NCBI RefSeq assembly: GCF_000281085.1
Contig: NZ_AJWM01000048.1
Coordinates: forward strand, 62,001-126,000
Direction: 5' to 3'
Source of the DNA: Catenovulum agarivorans YM01
GTDB lineage: Bacteria; Pseudomonadota; Gammaproteobacteria; Enterobacterales; Alteromonadaceae
DNA: 64,000 nt
Of the stretch, positions 26,709 through 36,485 are shown one piece after another. Position 1 is the first letter of the stretch, and each line of letters begins with the position of its first letter. A program made the translations under genes and the position numbers. Under the pieces are notes generated by a model that was given only the letters and a program-made list of their open reading frames with translations, did no database searches and was not told the DNA's origin.

Positions 26709-28274
26709 ATGTTTAATTTAATTAATTCAAACCAGAGTAATGTAAAAAACGACCTTCTATCAGGTATTACCGTAGCCCTTGCTTTGGTGCCTGAAGCGGT
26801 TGCTTTTGCATTTGTTGCTGGTGTCGAGCCTATGGTTGGTTTGTACGCTGCATTTATGATGGGGTTACTAACCTCTATTTTTGGTGGTCGACCAGGTATG
26901 ATTTCTGGTGCAACTGGCGCAACGGCTGTTGTAATGGTTGGTTTGGTTGCTGTATACGGTGTGCAATACTTGTTTGCCGCTGTAGTGCTGGCTGGTATTC
27001 TGCAAATTCTTGCTGGGGTATTTAAACTCGGTAAGTTTATTCGAATTGTTCCCCATCCAGTTATGCTTGGCTTCGTCAATGGTTTGGCGATTGTGATTTT
27101 CTTGGCGCAGTTGAGCCAGTTTAAATCACCGGATGAACTTGGCCACTGGCAGTGGATCCAAGGTGAAAATTTAACCTTAATGCTTGGTCTAGTTGCTTTA
27201 ACTATGGCGATAGTGCACTTTTTACCTAAGTTAACCACAGCAGTACCATCAGGCTTAGTTGCTATTGTTGTAGTGTCTGGCATTGTTATTGGTATGGATT
27301 TAGACACGCGCAACGTTATTGATTTTGTACGTGAAATGTTGCCAGCAGAGCAAGCCGCTGATGCGTCGTTAAAAGGTGAGCTACCTTCGTTTGCTATCCC
27401 TATGGTGCCTTTTACTTGGGAAACTTTAGTCATTATTTTCCCAACGGCTTTAGTTATTGCGGCAATTGGTTTAATCGAATCGCTATTAACTTTAACCTTG
27501 ATTGATGAAATAACCAACACGCGTGGCCAAGGTAACCGTGAATGTATTGGTCAGGGTATTGCTAATACTACCAATGGTTTCTTTGGTGGTATGGGTGGCT
27601 GTGCCATGATTGGTCAAAGTATGATCAACATAAACTCGGGCGGTCGTGGTCGTTTGTCTGGTATTACTGCTGCGTTGGTCTTGCTTGGTTTTATTTTGTT
27701 TGCAGCTGAATTAATTGAAATGATTCCGTTGGCTGCGCTTGTTGGCATCATGTTTATGGTGGTACTTGGCACTTTTGAATGGTCGTCATTTAGAATTATG
27801 CGCAAAGTTCCAGCGTCAGATGCCTTCATTATTGTACTGGTATCAGGTGTTACAGTTGCGTTTGACCTTGCAATTGCGGTTGTGGTTGGTGTGATTGTGT
27901 CTGCACTCGTATTTGCGTGGAAACATGCTAAACATATTCAAGCCAATACTTACATTGATGATAAAGGGTATAAAGTTTACGAGTTACGTGGGCCTATTTT
28001 CTTTGCATCTGTGACAAGTTTTAAAGAGTTGTTTACCCCTGAAGATGATCCTGAGCACGTGGTAATCGAATTCCAACGCTCTCGCGTGAGTGATCACTCT
28101 GGTATTGAAGCTTTGGATGGTTTGGCAGAAAAATATCAAGCTTTAGGCAAAAAACTGCATTTACGTCATTTAAGCCCTGAATGTCGTCAGTTGTTGAGCC
28201 GTGCTGATGATTTATGCGAAGTGAATATTATGGAAGATCCTGACTATCACGTAGCAAGTGATAAGTTAGGTTAA
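26709..28274 (+). CDS. SulP family anion transporter with STAS domain
   Basis: 521 aa. A transmembrane domain (about residues 15-400) with the SulP start [20 protein letters not shown], the conserved [20 protein letters not shown] loop, and a cytosolic STAS domain at the end ([19 protein letters not shown]). Family members move sulfate, bicarbonate or dicarboxylates with Na+ or H+. The substrate cannot be told. Follows rnfH by 46 bp and ends before a clear terminator. Confidence 0.93.
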   Translation: MFNLINSNQSNVKNDLLSGITVALALVPEAVAFAFVAGVEPMVGLYAAFMMGLLTSIFGGRPGMISGATGATAVVMVGLVAVYGVQYLFAAVVLAGILQILAGVFKLGKFIRIVPHPVMLGFVNGLAIVIFLAQLSQFKSPDELGHWQWIQGENLTLMLGLVALTMAIVHFLPKLTTAVPSGLVAIVVVSGIVIGMDLDTRNVIDFVREMLPAEQAADASLKGELPSFAIPMVPFTWETLVIIFPTALVIAAIGLIESLLTLTLIDEITNTRGQGNRECIGQGIANTTNGFFGGMGGCAMIGQSMININSGGRGRLSGITAALVLLGFILFAAELIEMIPLAALVGIMFMVVLGTFEWSSFRIMRKVPASDAFIIVLVSGVTVAFDLAIAVVVGVIVSALVFAWKHAKHIQANTYIDDKGYKVYELRGPIFFASVTSFKELFTPEDDPEHVVIEFQRSRVSDHSGIEALDGLAEKYQALGKKLHLRHLSPECRQLLSRADDLCEVNIMEDPDYHVASDKLG

Positions 28275-28304
28275 GTTAAACGCTTTGAATAGCGTAAAAA
28301 AATA

Positions 28305-28330
28305 GAGGCCGATATTCGGCCTCTTAATCA
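28305..28330 (+). terminator. Rho-independent terminator after the SulP gene
   Basis: GAGGCCGA (28305-28312) and TCGGCCTC (28316-28323) form a perfect 8-bp stem with loop TAT. A-rich sequence on the left and TTAATC on the right allow use from both strands, though the T tract is short. Confidence 0.7.
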
Positions 28331-28388
28331 ATACCTTTATGCACTTAAGCTTCTATGGTATTGCGTTCAGGGAAGATTCCAGTACAAA

Positions 28389-28697
28389 CTAGTTTTGCGT
28401 CTTTTCAACCGTTTTATTGGTTAACGCAACAACTTCAATCGACAAATCTTTTGGATTCATCTTCATCATAGCTAAAGCCATTGGTTGATTAAAATTGGCG
28501 GCATCTTGTTCGATTAGCGCAATTTCTTGTTTAAGCTGAGCATTATTACTTATAGTATTAGCAATACATTCAGCATTTTGTTGTAACGTGGTTTTATCTA
28601 CACAATCGTAGATGTTAGTTTTCAGTTGGGCATTGGCGGTAAATGATGCTGCTGCCGCTGACAAAGTTACCACTAGCGCACATAGTTTATTGTTCAT
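28389..28697 (-). CDS. Small secreted protein of unknown function
   Basis: 102 aa with a clean Sec signal peptide (about 1-24, ending FTANA). The mature part is about 78 residues, with two cysteines 12 apart (YDCVDKTTLQQNAECIAN) that could form a disulfide. It has a helical, Asn/Gln/Lys-rich tail and no recognised domain. ATG 28697 follows AGGA at 8 bases; an ATG at 28706 lies too close to that site. Single gene between terminators. I do not recognise the family. Confidence 0.65.
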   Translation of the reverse strand: MNNKLCALVVTLSAAAASFTANAQLKTNIYDCVDKTTLQQNAECIANTISNNAQLKQEIALIEQDAANFNQPMALAMMKMNPKDLSIEVVALTNKTVEKTQN

Positions 28698-28916
28698 AAG
28701 ACCCATCCTACTCGTTAAAGGTTATGTATATACATAATGGGCTAAAATCGCTGAATTTACTAATTTTTAACAATTGTTTTTTAAGTGGAAAATTAATGAC
28801 CGTAAATATAAGTTTACAAAAAAATGGTTTTTTTAGCAGGATATGAAAGTTTTGACATTTTATTGTCATAATTGTTTTATGCGCTTGAATCAAATAAAAA
28901 AGGAAATGGTTGAACT

Positions 28917-29987
28917 ATGATTTTTAATAAACTGATTTCTATTGTTCAACGCCACATATACCAATTTACCTGGCCTTTGTTGGTGGTGTTAGTGATAAGC
29001 CATTTTGTTTTAACTTGGTTTGGTTTATACATTACCAATGAAGTCGATTTAGCAAATTGGTTGGTGTATCCCTACTATTATGTGGTGACAACTAGTACAG
29101 TTGGTTATGGCGATTATAGTCCAGTTACGGATGGTGGCCGTATATGGGTGTGGTTATTTCAAATTCCTATCGGACTTGCGTTATTTGGCGCATTTTTAGG
29201 TAAAGCAGGGCAGTCGATTGCTCTTTATATGAGGCGAAAAATAATGGGTACGGGAAAATTCGAGCACCTAGCAAATCATATTGTATTAATTGGTTATCAC
29301 GAGCAAGTGACGCCTAAAGTTGTGGAACAAATCTTGGCGGATAAATACCGGCAGGGTAGAAAAATATTGTTGTGTGATACTTTTCAGTCTGAACATCCAC
29401 TACAACAATATATGGAATGGCTGGAGTACGCTCGCGTTTCAAGCTACACCTTAGACGGTGAATTAACTCGTATTGCGTTAAATCGCGCTGATAAAGTGAT
29501 TATTTATGCCAATGGTGATGATCAAACCTTAACGACAGCGCTTAAATTAAGCAAAGTAGTCAAAGCCGATTGCCATATTACTGCATGGTTTAACGATGAA
29601 TCGAAAGTGGAGCTGTTACGAGAGCATTGTCCAAATATTGAATGTTTTAGTTCAAAAGTCGCCGAGTCGCTAGTTCGCTCGATGCAAGATCCTGGTGCGA
29701 GCCGAGTGCAAGAGCAGTTGTTGTCTGGCCTATTTGGTGATACTCAATACGCTCTGCAACTGCCGACGAATTTGCCTAAGTCATTTAGTTATGGACAATT
29801 ATTCAGCGCTTTTAAACTTAAGCACGATGCCACGTTATTAGCGATAGCTAAAGAGCGTAACGGTAATCGATTAGAAGTGAACCCTGAGTTAAGCGCTATT
29901 ATTAACCCAGGTGATTATTTACATTATATTGGCAACAACAGAATAGATGTTGCCGATATCGATTGGCATGGATTTTACGAATCTTGA
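28917..29987 (+). CDS. Two-helix potassium channel with RCK/TrkA-N domain
   Basis: 356 aa. Helix 1 (about 17-38), a pore loop with the K+ selectivity filter TTSTVGYGDYSP, helix 2 (about 72-92), then a cytosolic Rossmann-type regulator domain (from HIVLIGYHEQ, about 118-240) and a C-terminal TrkA-C-like part. The glycine-rich nucleotide motif is degenerate (GYHEQV rather than GxGxxG), so ligand gating may differ from the standard. Convergent with the rhombosortase gene (13-bp overlap). Confidence 0.9.
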   Translation: MIFNKLISIVQRHIYQFTWPLLVVLVISHFVLTWFGLYITNEVDLANWLVYPYYYVVTTSTVGYGDYSPVTDGGRIWVWLFQIPIGLALFGAFLGKAGQSIALYMRRKIMGTGKFEHLANHIVLIGYHEQVTPKVVEQILADKYRQGRKILLCDTFQSEHPLQQYMEWLEYARVSSYTLDGELTRIALNRADKVIIYANGDDQTLTTALKLSKVVKADCHITAWFNDESKVELLREHCPNIECFSSKVAESLVRSMQDPGASRVQEQLLSGLFGDTQYALQLPTNLPKSFSYGQLFSAFKLKHDATLLAIAKERNGNRLEVNPELSAIINPGDYLHYIGNNRIDVADIDWHGFYES

Positions 29988-30607
29988 TTTGATTTAGTTG
30001 TTTGGTTTTTTTGTTCCATTTGTCGCTGTTTTTCTTTAATTTGTTCGCCAAAACAGTAGAGTAAACCAGCGATAGCGCCAGCCAAATGCGCTTCAACTGC
30101 TACATCTGCTTGGATCATAGAGGCTGTTGATGCACTTGCGCCATATATTTGTTCGTATATTACCTTGGCAAATACACCTAGGAGTAATAAATATCCTGTT
30201 TTATCTTGGTGCTGAATATCTTTAATTGCACCCCAAACGATTAAGCCATGCAACACGCCTGAAAAGCCTGAATAAATGCTAATGTCGGTAAAAAAGTATA
30301 CATAAGCTGTAATTAAACAGGCATTCATTATCACCACACTAAAGAGCTTACGTGCTTGGTAAAATTTTCCGTGTAGTGCCCACAACGCAATAAAAGCGGC
30401 TGTATTCATTAGGTAATGATTCCAATTGGTGTGGATAAAATGCCCAGTAATGATGCGCCAGCTTTGTTGATTTTGTAGTTCAGTGTAGTTGTAACGCAAC
30501 CAAGTTTGCGCTTGTTCAGGAATAAGCATCATCAAAGTAAAAATTATTATGAAGATGGCGACAATAGGTAATTGTTTCCAAGGTAGGTTTTGAATAAATT
30601 GGCGCAT
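29975..30607 (-). CDS. rrtA: Rhombosortase (rhomboid-type protease for GlyGly-CTERM proteins)
   Basis: 210 aa with six helices. The WRIITGHFIHTNWNHYLMN segment and the catalytic serine motif GFSGVLHG, paired with the histidine in EAHLAGAIAGL, are typical of rhombosortases, the small rhomboid proteases that process proteins with a GlyGly-CTERM tail. No protein in this window shows such a tail, so the substrates lie elsewhere. A charged C-terminal tail (KEKQRQMEQKNQ) follows the last helix. Confidence 0.85.
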   Translation of the reverse strand: MRQFIQNLPWKQLPIVAIFIIIFTLMMLIPEQAQTWLRYNYTELQNQQSWRIITGHFIHTNWNHYLMNTAAFIALWALHGKFYQARKLFSVVIMNACLITAYVYFFTDISIYSGFSGVLHGLIVWGAIKDIQHQDKTGYLLLLGVFAKVIYEQIYGASASTASMIQADVAVEAHLAGAIAGLLYCFGEQIKEKQRQMEQKNQTTKSNQDS

Positions 30608-30666
30608 AATAAGTAGTTAATAAATGTTGATGCGTTGCATTATAAAGGAAAAATTTATCGAGGAGA

Positions 30667-30690
30667 AAGGCTGCTTGTGTCAGCAGCCTT
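30667..30690 (-). terminator. Hairpin terminator of the DUF-less lipoprotein gene
   Basis: AAGGCTGCT (30667-30675) and AGCAGCCTT (30682-30690) make a perfect 9-bp stem with loop TGTGTC, 20 bp past the stop at 30710. The following tract is T/C-rich rather than pure T. Confidence 0.6.
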
Positions 30691-30709
30691 GGTTGAAGTA
30701 TAAGTTACT

Positions 30710-31990
30710 CTACTGTTGGCTTTGTGGTTCAAAAGCAACCATGATGCCGTTTTCCGTGGTTCCTTCGGTTGCAAAAGTAAAGTCTTGACCAAGTTTTTGC
30801 CGCATAATTGCAGTTGAATAGTCGTTGGTTTCTGCAATATCAAATGGAATAAATAACAATAAACCCATGTTGCCATCTAAGGTCATAAACTTTGATAGTT
30901 CGTCTAATGCGATGTGATTTGTCATTGGCATAGTCACTATTTCCGCATAACTAAATGCACCATTGTCATCGTTGTAAGTGGCAACTACTTCAATAAAATC
31001 GAAATCCATTAAGTTATCTCCACTGATATTAATGCCGTCATCGGTCAACTCAATATCGAGAGAAGAATTACTTGGCATTAGTGGGATGCTTGTTGGCGTT
31101 AAATCAACACTGGTGAAATTTTGGAAGTTACCAACCCAAGTTGGACTTAAATATGCCAAATCAAAAGTGTTATTGTTTATGCCTTGCATAAAGGCCATGC
31201 TGTCATTGCGATAGTTAAATTGAACGACATCGTAATCAGCTTCGGCAACAAAGTGATAAGCATCGTTTGCATATTGCACATGTGCATAACTGCCATTATT
31301 TGCATCAAAGTAGTTTGTTTGAATGTGAGCAAGGGTCAAACTTGTGTTGTCAACTGTTGGTGCTAGAGACTGCAGTTGTTTGTCTAATGTAATGCTGGTA
31401 TCAGCCGCAATTACACCGGCATCAGAATAGCTATACATGCCTAGGCTTGGTGCTGAAACTATAATGGCATCGTCTGGGCATATTTCTACGTGGTAAACCC
31501 ATTCACCTGCATTTGTACCTGCGCTGCCAGTTTGGCTGCCAAATTTGGTTGAGAAGGTGAGTTGGTTAATGTCGGTTATGTTTGTTTCATTGACAGTAAC
31601 TGAATAGCTTGGGCAGCCGCACGTACTCGCATCATCTCCCCTAATGGTGAGCGTATAAGTCTCATCGTTGAGTAAGTCTGTATAGGTTCGTGTATCTACG
31701 CCTGTTTCATAGGCCAATGTATAAGTATCACCAGGCACATCTATTTCTATAGTATTGGCTTCACCGTCGTGTGTGTAAGTAAATTCATCAAATACTGCAC
31801 CTGTGTCGTCGTAAATTGTGATTGGTACATCAGTCGCCGAAAAATTGCCGCATACATCTTTAAATTCAGCGAAGTTTAAATAGGTTGTGAAATCTGTATT
31901 GTCATCTTCATCGATCTGAACTTCTATATTACAAGCTGAGAGTGCTAAAGTAGCCGCTAAAGCGGTTAAATAATGGTGTTTCAATTGCAT
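30710..31990 (-). CDS. Large predicted lipoprotein of unknown function
   Basis: 426 aa. The signal ends in the lipobox ALSAC, so the mature protein is lipid-anchored. The rest is acidic, rich in Asp, Asn and Thr, and beta-rich, with short strand-like stretches such as YTLAYETG and YTLTIRGDD, and one Cys pair (STCGCP). It looks like surface beta-sandwich domains with no catalytic motif. Stands alone with its own terminator. I do not recognise the family. Confidence 0.65.
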   Translation of the reverse strand: MQLKHHYLTALAATLALSACNIEVQIDEDDNTDFTTYLNFAEFKDVCGNFSATDVPITIYDDTGAVFDEFTYTHDGEANTIEIDVPGDTYTLAYETGVDTRTYTDLLNDETYTLTIRGDDASTCGCPSYSVTVNETNITDINQLTFSTKFGSQTGSAGTNAGEWVYHVEICPDDAIIVSAPSLGMYSYSDAGVIAADTSITLDKQLQSLAPTVDNTSLTLAHIQTNYFDANNGSYAHVQYANDAYHFVAEADYDVVQFNYRNDSMAFMQGINNNTFDLAYLSPTWVGNFQNFTSVDLTPTSIPLMPSNSSLDIELTDDGINISGDNLMDFDFIEVVATYNDDNGAFSYAEIVTMPMTNHIALDELSKFMTLDGNMGLLLFIPFDIAETNDYSTAIMRQKLGQDFTFATEGTTENGIMVAFEPQSQQ

Positions 31991-32077
31991 TGTCCTTCAC
32001 CTTTTAGTTGTTAAAATTTGATCCTAAGCGCGTTAAGATTAAGCTATAAACATAGTTGAGTGCTTAAGGATTGCCAA

Positions 32078-33865
32078 ATGATAGTTTTTGCATACGTATG
32101 CAATTTAGTGTTTAAACGCTTTTTTACTTATTTATCTGTTTGTTTTTTAGTTACTTTTTTATCGTCTTGCAGCTCTAGTTCTAGCTCTAAAATTGAAGTT
32201 ACTGCTATTGAAGCTAGAGATCCTGAAGCTGCAACTGGCTTAAAACCCAAAAACTTAGTGACAAGCGAGCACGCAATGGTGGTTGCGGCTAACCCATATG
32301 CAGTTGAAGCTGGCTTAAAAGTGTTAAAATTGGGCGGCAGTGCTTTTGATGCGGCAATTGCTGTGCAAATGGTGTTGACACTAGTTGAGCCGCAATCATC
32401 TGGCATTGGTGGTGGTGCATTTATTTTGCATTGGGATGAAGAAAAGCAAAAACTGACCGGATTAGATGGCCGTGAAACAGCGCCTAGTCAAGCAAACAGT
32501 GAATTGTTTTTTGAAAACGGCAAGCCTGTGAGTTGGCACCAAGCCGTGGTTGGTGGCCGCAGTGTGGGTGTGCCCGGGATTATTGCTGCGCTTGAACTGG
32601 GGCATAAAAAATACGGTAAACTACCTTGGAAAATATTGTTTAAATCAGCCATTGAATTATCTGAACAAGGTTTTGTGGTATCACCTAGGTTAGCCAGTTT
32701 GCTCGACAAGAATTTAAATCCTGGGGTAGAAACCTTGTCTGTCAGTCGAGATTATTTCTACCCGAAAGGGCAAGCTTTACAAGCCGGTGCTGTAAAAACC
32801 AACCCAGAGTTAGCTGCGAGCTTACGACTAATTTCCCAGCAAGGTGCGCAAGGCTTTTACCAAGGCCAGTTAGCCAGCGATATAGCGAATGCTGTGCAGG
32901 GCAGTAAAATAGCCCCCGGATTATTATCGTTAACAGATTTAGCCAATTATCAAGCTAAATGGCGTGAGCCAATCTGTCAGCCATATCATAGTTATAAGGT
33001 GTGTGGTTTTGCTCCTCCAACATCAGGTGGAACGACAGTTTTATCTACGCTCAAATTATTAGAGCCGCTTCACTTAGCTGATTATGAGGTTAATTCAACA
33101 CAAGCTTTGCATTTGCTCACGCAAGCTTGGCGATTGTCTTTTGCTGATAGAAATCACTATGTAGCAGATTCTGACTTCGTTAATGTACCGCTTGATAAGT
33201 TATTTTCGGATAGCTACTTGAATAAACGACGCCAACTAATTGATAAAAATAAAGATATGGGATTCGTAGAAGCTGGGTTGTTTACTGTTGATTCTGGAAT
33301 TTCTTATCAGCAACCAAGCACTACGCACATCAGTATTGTTGATCAGTGGGGCAATGCCGTATCTATGACCAGCAGTATTGAAATGGCTTTTGGCTCAGCG
33401 GTTATGGTTGGTGGTTTTCTATTAAATAATCAACTTACCGATTTTGCTTTCACTGCGGAAAAATCTGGTCAGCTGATTGCTAACCGAGTTGAAGCAAATA
33501 AACGTCCGCGCAGCTCTATGGCGCCTACTATTGTGTTTGACCAGCAAAATAACTTTAAAGGTGCGTTAGGCTCACCTGGTGGCGCGCGTATTATTAATTA
33601 TGTTAGCCAAACCTTAATTGGCTTGATTGATTGGCAATTAGATATTCAATCTGCGATTGATTTGCCAAAAATTACTAATTTAAACGGCTCGACAGCTGTT
33701 GAAGCAGGAACGAATTTAGCTGATCAGGCTGACTATTTTTCGGGTTTAGGCCATGAGGTGGTTGTGCGTGATTTAAATAGTGGCTTGCATGGAATTTGGC
33801 TTGAAAGTGGTAAATTAACCGGTGGGGCTGATCCGCGACGTGAAGGTGTCGCTATGGGGTATTAG
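32078..33865 (+). CDS. ggt: Gamma-glutamyltransferase, predicted lipoprotein
   Basis: 595 aa Ntn-type hydrolase that splits glutathione and transfers gamma-glutamyl groups. The autoprocessing threonine opens the small subunit in PSTTHISIVDQWGNAVS, and the GSPGGARI loop and PRSSMAPT segment are intact. The signal region ends in LSSC followed by seven serines, a lipobox, so the enzyme is probably membrane-anchored rather than free in the periplasm. Start ATG 32078 follows AAGGA at 7 bases. A frame extension to 32060 has no such site. Confidence 0.92.
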   Translation: MIVFAYVCNLVFKRFFTYLSVCFLVTFLSSCSSSSSSKIEVTAIEARDPEAATGLKPKNLVTSEHAMVVAANPYAVEAGLKVLKLGGSAFDAAIAVQMVLTLVEPQSSGIGGGAFILHWDEEKQKLTGLDGRETAPSQANSELFFENGKPVSWHQAVVGGRSVGVPGIIAALELGHKKYGKLPWKILFKSAIELSEQGFVVSPRLASLLDKNLNPGVETLSVSRDYFYPKGQALQAGAVKTNPELAASLRLISQQGAQGFYQGQLASDIANAVQGSKIAPGLLSLTDLANYQAKWREPICQPYHSYKVCGFAPPTSGGTTVLSTLKLLEPLHLADYEVNSTQALHLLTQAWRLSFADRNHYVADSDFVNVPLDKLFSDSYLNKRRQLIDKNKDMGFVEAGLFTVDSGISYQQPSTTHISIVDQWGNAVSMTSSIEMAFGSAVMVGGFLLNNQLTDFAFTAEKSGQLIANRVEANKRPRSSMAPTIVFDQQNNFKGALGSPGGARIINYVSQTLIGLIDWQLDIQSAIDLPKITNLNGSTAVEAGTNLADQADYFSGLGHEVVVRDLNSGLHGIWLESGKLTGGADPRREGVAMGY

Positions 33866-33900
33866 AGGCTAGGGCTGTCTTAGCTATAACTCAATTGGTT

Positions 33901-34015
33901 GGAAAATGCTGGGGCAATAACTTAGAGCAAAATTTCTTTTTCATGGATGAAAAAGCGAAGCGTACATGGATTGTATTCACAGCGGTTTTGCGAAAGTTAT
34001 GCGCCAGAAGTTTCC
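33901..34015 (+). repeat. Twin-hairpin intergenic repeat, copy 5 (plus orientation)
   Basis: Outer arms GGAAAATGCTGGGGCAATAA/CTT and AAGTTATGCGCCAGAAGTTTCC pair with small mismatches; inner arm GCAAAA pairs TTTTGC. Hairpin 1 is CTTTTTCA-TGGA-TGAAAAAG; hairpin 2 is TACA-TGGAT-TGTA, then TTCACAGCG. Lies 36 bp after ggt in sense orientation, convergent to the next gene. Closely related in sequence to copies 3 and 8. Confidence 0.85.
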
Positions 34016-34079
34016 GAGTATAGCACTTGATTTCAAGCTATTAGTGGAATGCCGCTAGCACCAAAGCCCAGAAAATTTA

Positions 34080-34532
34080 TTATCTATAAACATCCGCTTT
34101 TAGTTTATCTACCAACCATTTACCTTGTTGTTTAACCATAACTACATACTTGATATCGCGGTAACGGTTGCCATCGTATGTGCCATCAAACATCAGCGAT
34201 ACAGTGGCATTTTTAGCGCTAGCTGGAATTAACGAACGACCCATTTGCGCTTTGTCTTCTTCAATTTGTACTGAATCGTAACGGCGATTAAATAAAACGC
34301 TCTGTACTCGTTTGGAACTGTGATAAGACTCTAAAATACGGCCATACTGAGGGGTTGCCAACTTAACAGCTGCACTTAAATCATCTTGATTATAAATTGC
34401 TTCAAAAAATGCGATGGCGGCTGGACCTGGTTGTTCGTTTTCTGGTGTTTTGTCACCACAAGCCGTAAGTAATAGAGTTAAAGCAATTAAAGTCGAGATA
34501 GGAAAAAAATTAGGTTTTAACATTGCATCCAA
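34080..34532 (-). CDS. Small lipoprotein, NTF2/DUF4878-like
   Basis: 150 aa with lipobox LLTAC (Cys near residue 25). The mature part opens with a helix (GPAAIAFFEAIYNQDDLSAA) and ends in strands with a KQQGKWLVDKLKAD pattern, as in NTF2-like DUF4878 lipoproteins. No catalytic motif is visible. A second ATG at 34523 could be the true start; the lipobox is the same with either. Single gene, its 3' end facing a copy of the intergenic repeat. Confidence 0.65.
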   Translation of the reverse strand: MDAMLKPNFFPISTLIALTLLLTACGDKTPENEQPGPAAIAFFEAIYNQDDLSAAVKLATPQYGRILESYHSSKRVQSVLFNRRYDSVQIEEDKAQMGRSLIPASAKNATVSLMFDGTYDGNRYRDIKYVVMVKQQGKWLVDKLKADVYR

Positions 34533-34627
34533 AGCTTATTTTTTAAGTACCGTGACTTTCATTGTCGTAGCAACTCGTAAGATTGTAAAGCCTATAAAAC
34601 AAAAACCTGTAAGATAAAAAATAGCTA

Positions 34628-34656
34628 ATAAAAAAGCGACTCAATTGAGTCGCTTC
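34628..34656 (-). terminator. Rho-independent terminator of cysK
   Basis: AAGCGACTCAATTGAGTCGCTT (34634-34655) is a perfect 22-bp palindrome. On the minus strand it is followed by TTTTT, 31 bp past the cysK stop. A-rich sequence on the other side lets it also work from the plus strand. Confidence 0.85.
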
Positions 34657-34686
34657 AAAAAATATTTTTCGATATAAAATAGAGTG

Positions 34687-35652
34687 TTATTGCACTAGTT
34701 CAGCATCAGTGAATACTTCAGCAAATAAAGGGCTGCTTAAATAGCGCTCGGCAGAGCTTGGTAAAATAACAACTATATTCTTGTCTTTGTTTTCTGGTTT
34801 TTCAGCTAAACGAGCGGCTGCAACAACAGCAGCGCCAGAAGAAATACCCGCTAAGATGCCTTCTTCTTTCATTAGTCTGTGTGCCATTGCCATAGACTCT
34901 TCGTTAGAAACTTGCTCAACTGAGTCAACTAAATCTAAATCTAAGTTGCCAGGGATAAAACCAGCACCAATACCTTGGATTTTGTGTGGACCAGGTGTTA
35001 ACTCTTGGCCTGCTTTCGCTTGAGCAATAACTGGAGAATCTGTTGGCTCTACAGCGACAGATTGAATTGCTTTACCTTGAGTGTTTTTGATGTAACGGCT
35101 AACACCAGTAATAGTTCCACCTGTACCAACACCAGCTACGAAAATATCGATTTGGCCATCAGTCGCTTCCCAAATTTCAGGACCTGTGGTTTTTTCATGA
35201 ATTTCAGGGTTAGCAGGGTTTTCGAATTGTTGTAATAAAACGTATTTGCTTGGATCTGAATCACGAATTTCTTCTGCTTTAGCAACAGCGCCTTTCATGC
35301 CTTTAGGGCCTTCAGTTAATACAATGTTTGCACCCAAAGCTTTTAATAACTTACGACGCTCTAAACTCATGGTCGCTGGCATAGTTAAGGTTAATTTGTA
35401 ACCACGTGATGCCGCTACGAAAGCTAGTGCGATACCTGTGTTACCAGAAGTTGGCTCAACAATTTCTTTACCAGGCGCTAATAAACCTTTTTTCTCAGCG
35501 TCCCAAATCATATTTGCGCCAATACGACACTTAACACTAAAACTTGGGTTGCGAGCTTCTACTTTAGCGTAAACATTACCAGAAGTTACGCGGTTTAATT
35601 TTACTAGCGGGGTATTACCAATAGATAGTGAATTATCTTCGAAAAATTTCAT
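34687..35652 (-). CDS. cysK: Cysteine synthase A (O-acetylserine sulfhydrylase)
   Basis: 321 aa PLP enzyme making cysteine from O-acetylserine and sulfide in the cytosol. The PLP lysine is in [13 protein letters not shown], the substrate loop [11 protein letters not shown] is intact, and the phosphate-binding GTGGTITG is present. Length matches E. coli CysK (323 aa). The 200-bp leader contains a perfect 14-bp palindrome (TTTGTTATAACAAA, 35735-35748); CysB control is plausible but the site is not proven. Confidence 0.97.
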   Translation of the reverse strand: MKFFEDNSLSIGNTPLVKLNRVTSGNVYAKVEARNPSFSVKCRIGANMIWDAEKKGLLAPGKEIVEPTSGNTGIALAFVAASRGYKLTLTMPATMSLERRKLLKALGANIVLTEGPKGMKGAVAKAEEIRDSDPSKYVLLQQFENPANPEIHEKTTGPEIWEATDGQIDIFVAGVGTGGTITGVSRYIKNTQGKAIQSVAVEPTDSPVIAQAKAGQELTPGPHKIQGIGAGFIPGNLDLDLVDSVEQVSNEESMAMAHRLMKEEGILAGISSGAAVVAAARLAEKPENKDKNIVVILPSSAERYLSSPLFAEVFTDAELVQ

Positions 35653-35799
35653 TTGAATATATCCTTCGTTGTCGTTATTGGAAGATGTATTGGTTTCTAA
35701 GCTTATACCTAAAGTGCAGAAAAAGAAGTGCTTTTTTGTTATAACAAATAGCTATTTGCTTGAAACGAATTGATATGTTGACAAACAACAGTAGAAAAG

Positions 35800-35825
35800 C
35801 AGGCTAGCTGTGTGTTACTAGCCTG
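35800..35825 (-). terminator. Hairpin terminator of the CBM48 gene
   Basis: CAGGCTAG (35800-35807) pairs with CTAGCCTG (35818-35825). On the minus strand CTTTTC follows, 30 bp past the stop of the gene at 35855. Confidence 0.6.
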
Positions 35826-35854
35826 ATGCGAGCATAAAGTATTGCGGCTAATCT

Positions 35855-36169
35855 TTAAGCGTTGCAGTTTACAACTGAATTGTCAGTACCGCCGACTGGA
35901 GATGGCGCGTAGTTATCCGCATCCCAGTCGTTTTCCCAAACACCACCGTCTAACAAGTATTTGAATTGGTATTCTTTACCAGACTCCAAATCCATGTTTA
36001 AGCTGAAATCGCCATTTTTAAGACGTTTCATTGGGGTAGATTGCTCGTCCCACTCATTGAAGTCACCAACAAGAAAAACATTGTCCGCTTGTTGCGCTTG
36101 CTCTGCTGTTAAGCGGAAAGTCACTTTACATACAGGCTTAGATTTTAAAAATTGTTTCTTCAGGCTCAT
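35855..36169 (-). CDS. Free-standing CBM48/AMPK-type glycogen-binding domain protein
   Basis: 104 aa, essentially one isoamylase-N/CBM48 beta-sandwich. Typical residues are VFLVGDFNEWDE, a LENGDFSLNM-like strand (KNGDFSLNMDL), KEYQFKYLLDGGVWENDWDADNY and a final GGTDNSVVNC. The Trp and Lys positions are those that bind alpha-glucan in AMPK-type modules. No catalytic domain and no signal peptide, so it should act inside the cell, perhaps on stored glycogen or as a partner of glycogen enzymes. Confidence 0.88.
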   Translation of the reverse strand: MSLKKQFLKSKPVCKVTFRLTAEQAQQADNVFLVGDFNEWDEQSTPMKRLKNGDFSLNMDLESGKEYQFKYLLDGGVWENDWDADNYAPSPVGGTDNSVVNCNA

Positions 36170-36485
36170 ACTCGATCCCTATAGTTTATTAATGGAAGAC
36201 TTTGATACATTTAGCGTGCAATTAAATTGATACAATTAATATACCAGTTCTACACCATGAGCAAGGTCTAGCTGATGCTTTATCACGCGAAACCAAGTTT
36301 AGTATAGCAATAAATTTAATTTGCGCACTAGGCTGATTTTTATCCAGTTTATCTTTTTTCGCGATTATTTCAGCCAAGTATTACTTATAGATGAAAATAA
36401 GGTTATAAATAAGCCAAAACTCATTACCAAACGTATTGAGTTAGCTATGACTGTATCGAATTAAGCTTCATTAAGGAAAACTGTC
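36170..36485. other. Divergent intergenic region, no feature recognised
   Basis: 316 AT-rich bases between the CBM48 gene and the RND adaptor gene. It must hold two divergent promoters, but I cannot assign boxes with confidence and see no repeat copy or structured leader. Confidence 0.4.

Noticed and set aside
26675-27520. 281-codon minus-strand frame opposite the SulP gene
   Set aside because: Shadow of a membrane-protein gene; Thr/Pro/Lys-rich low-complexity product with no domain, fully inside the real gene.
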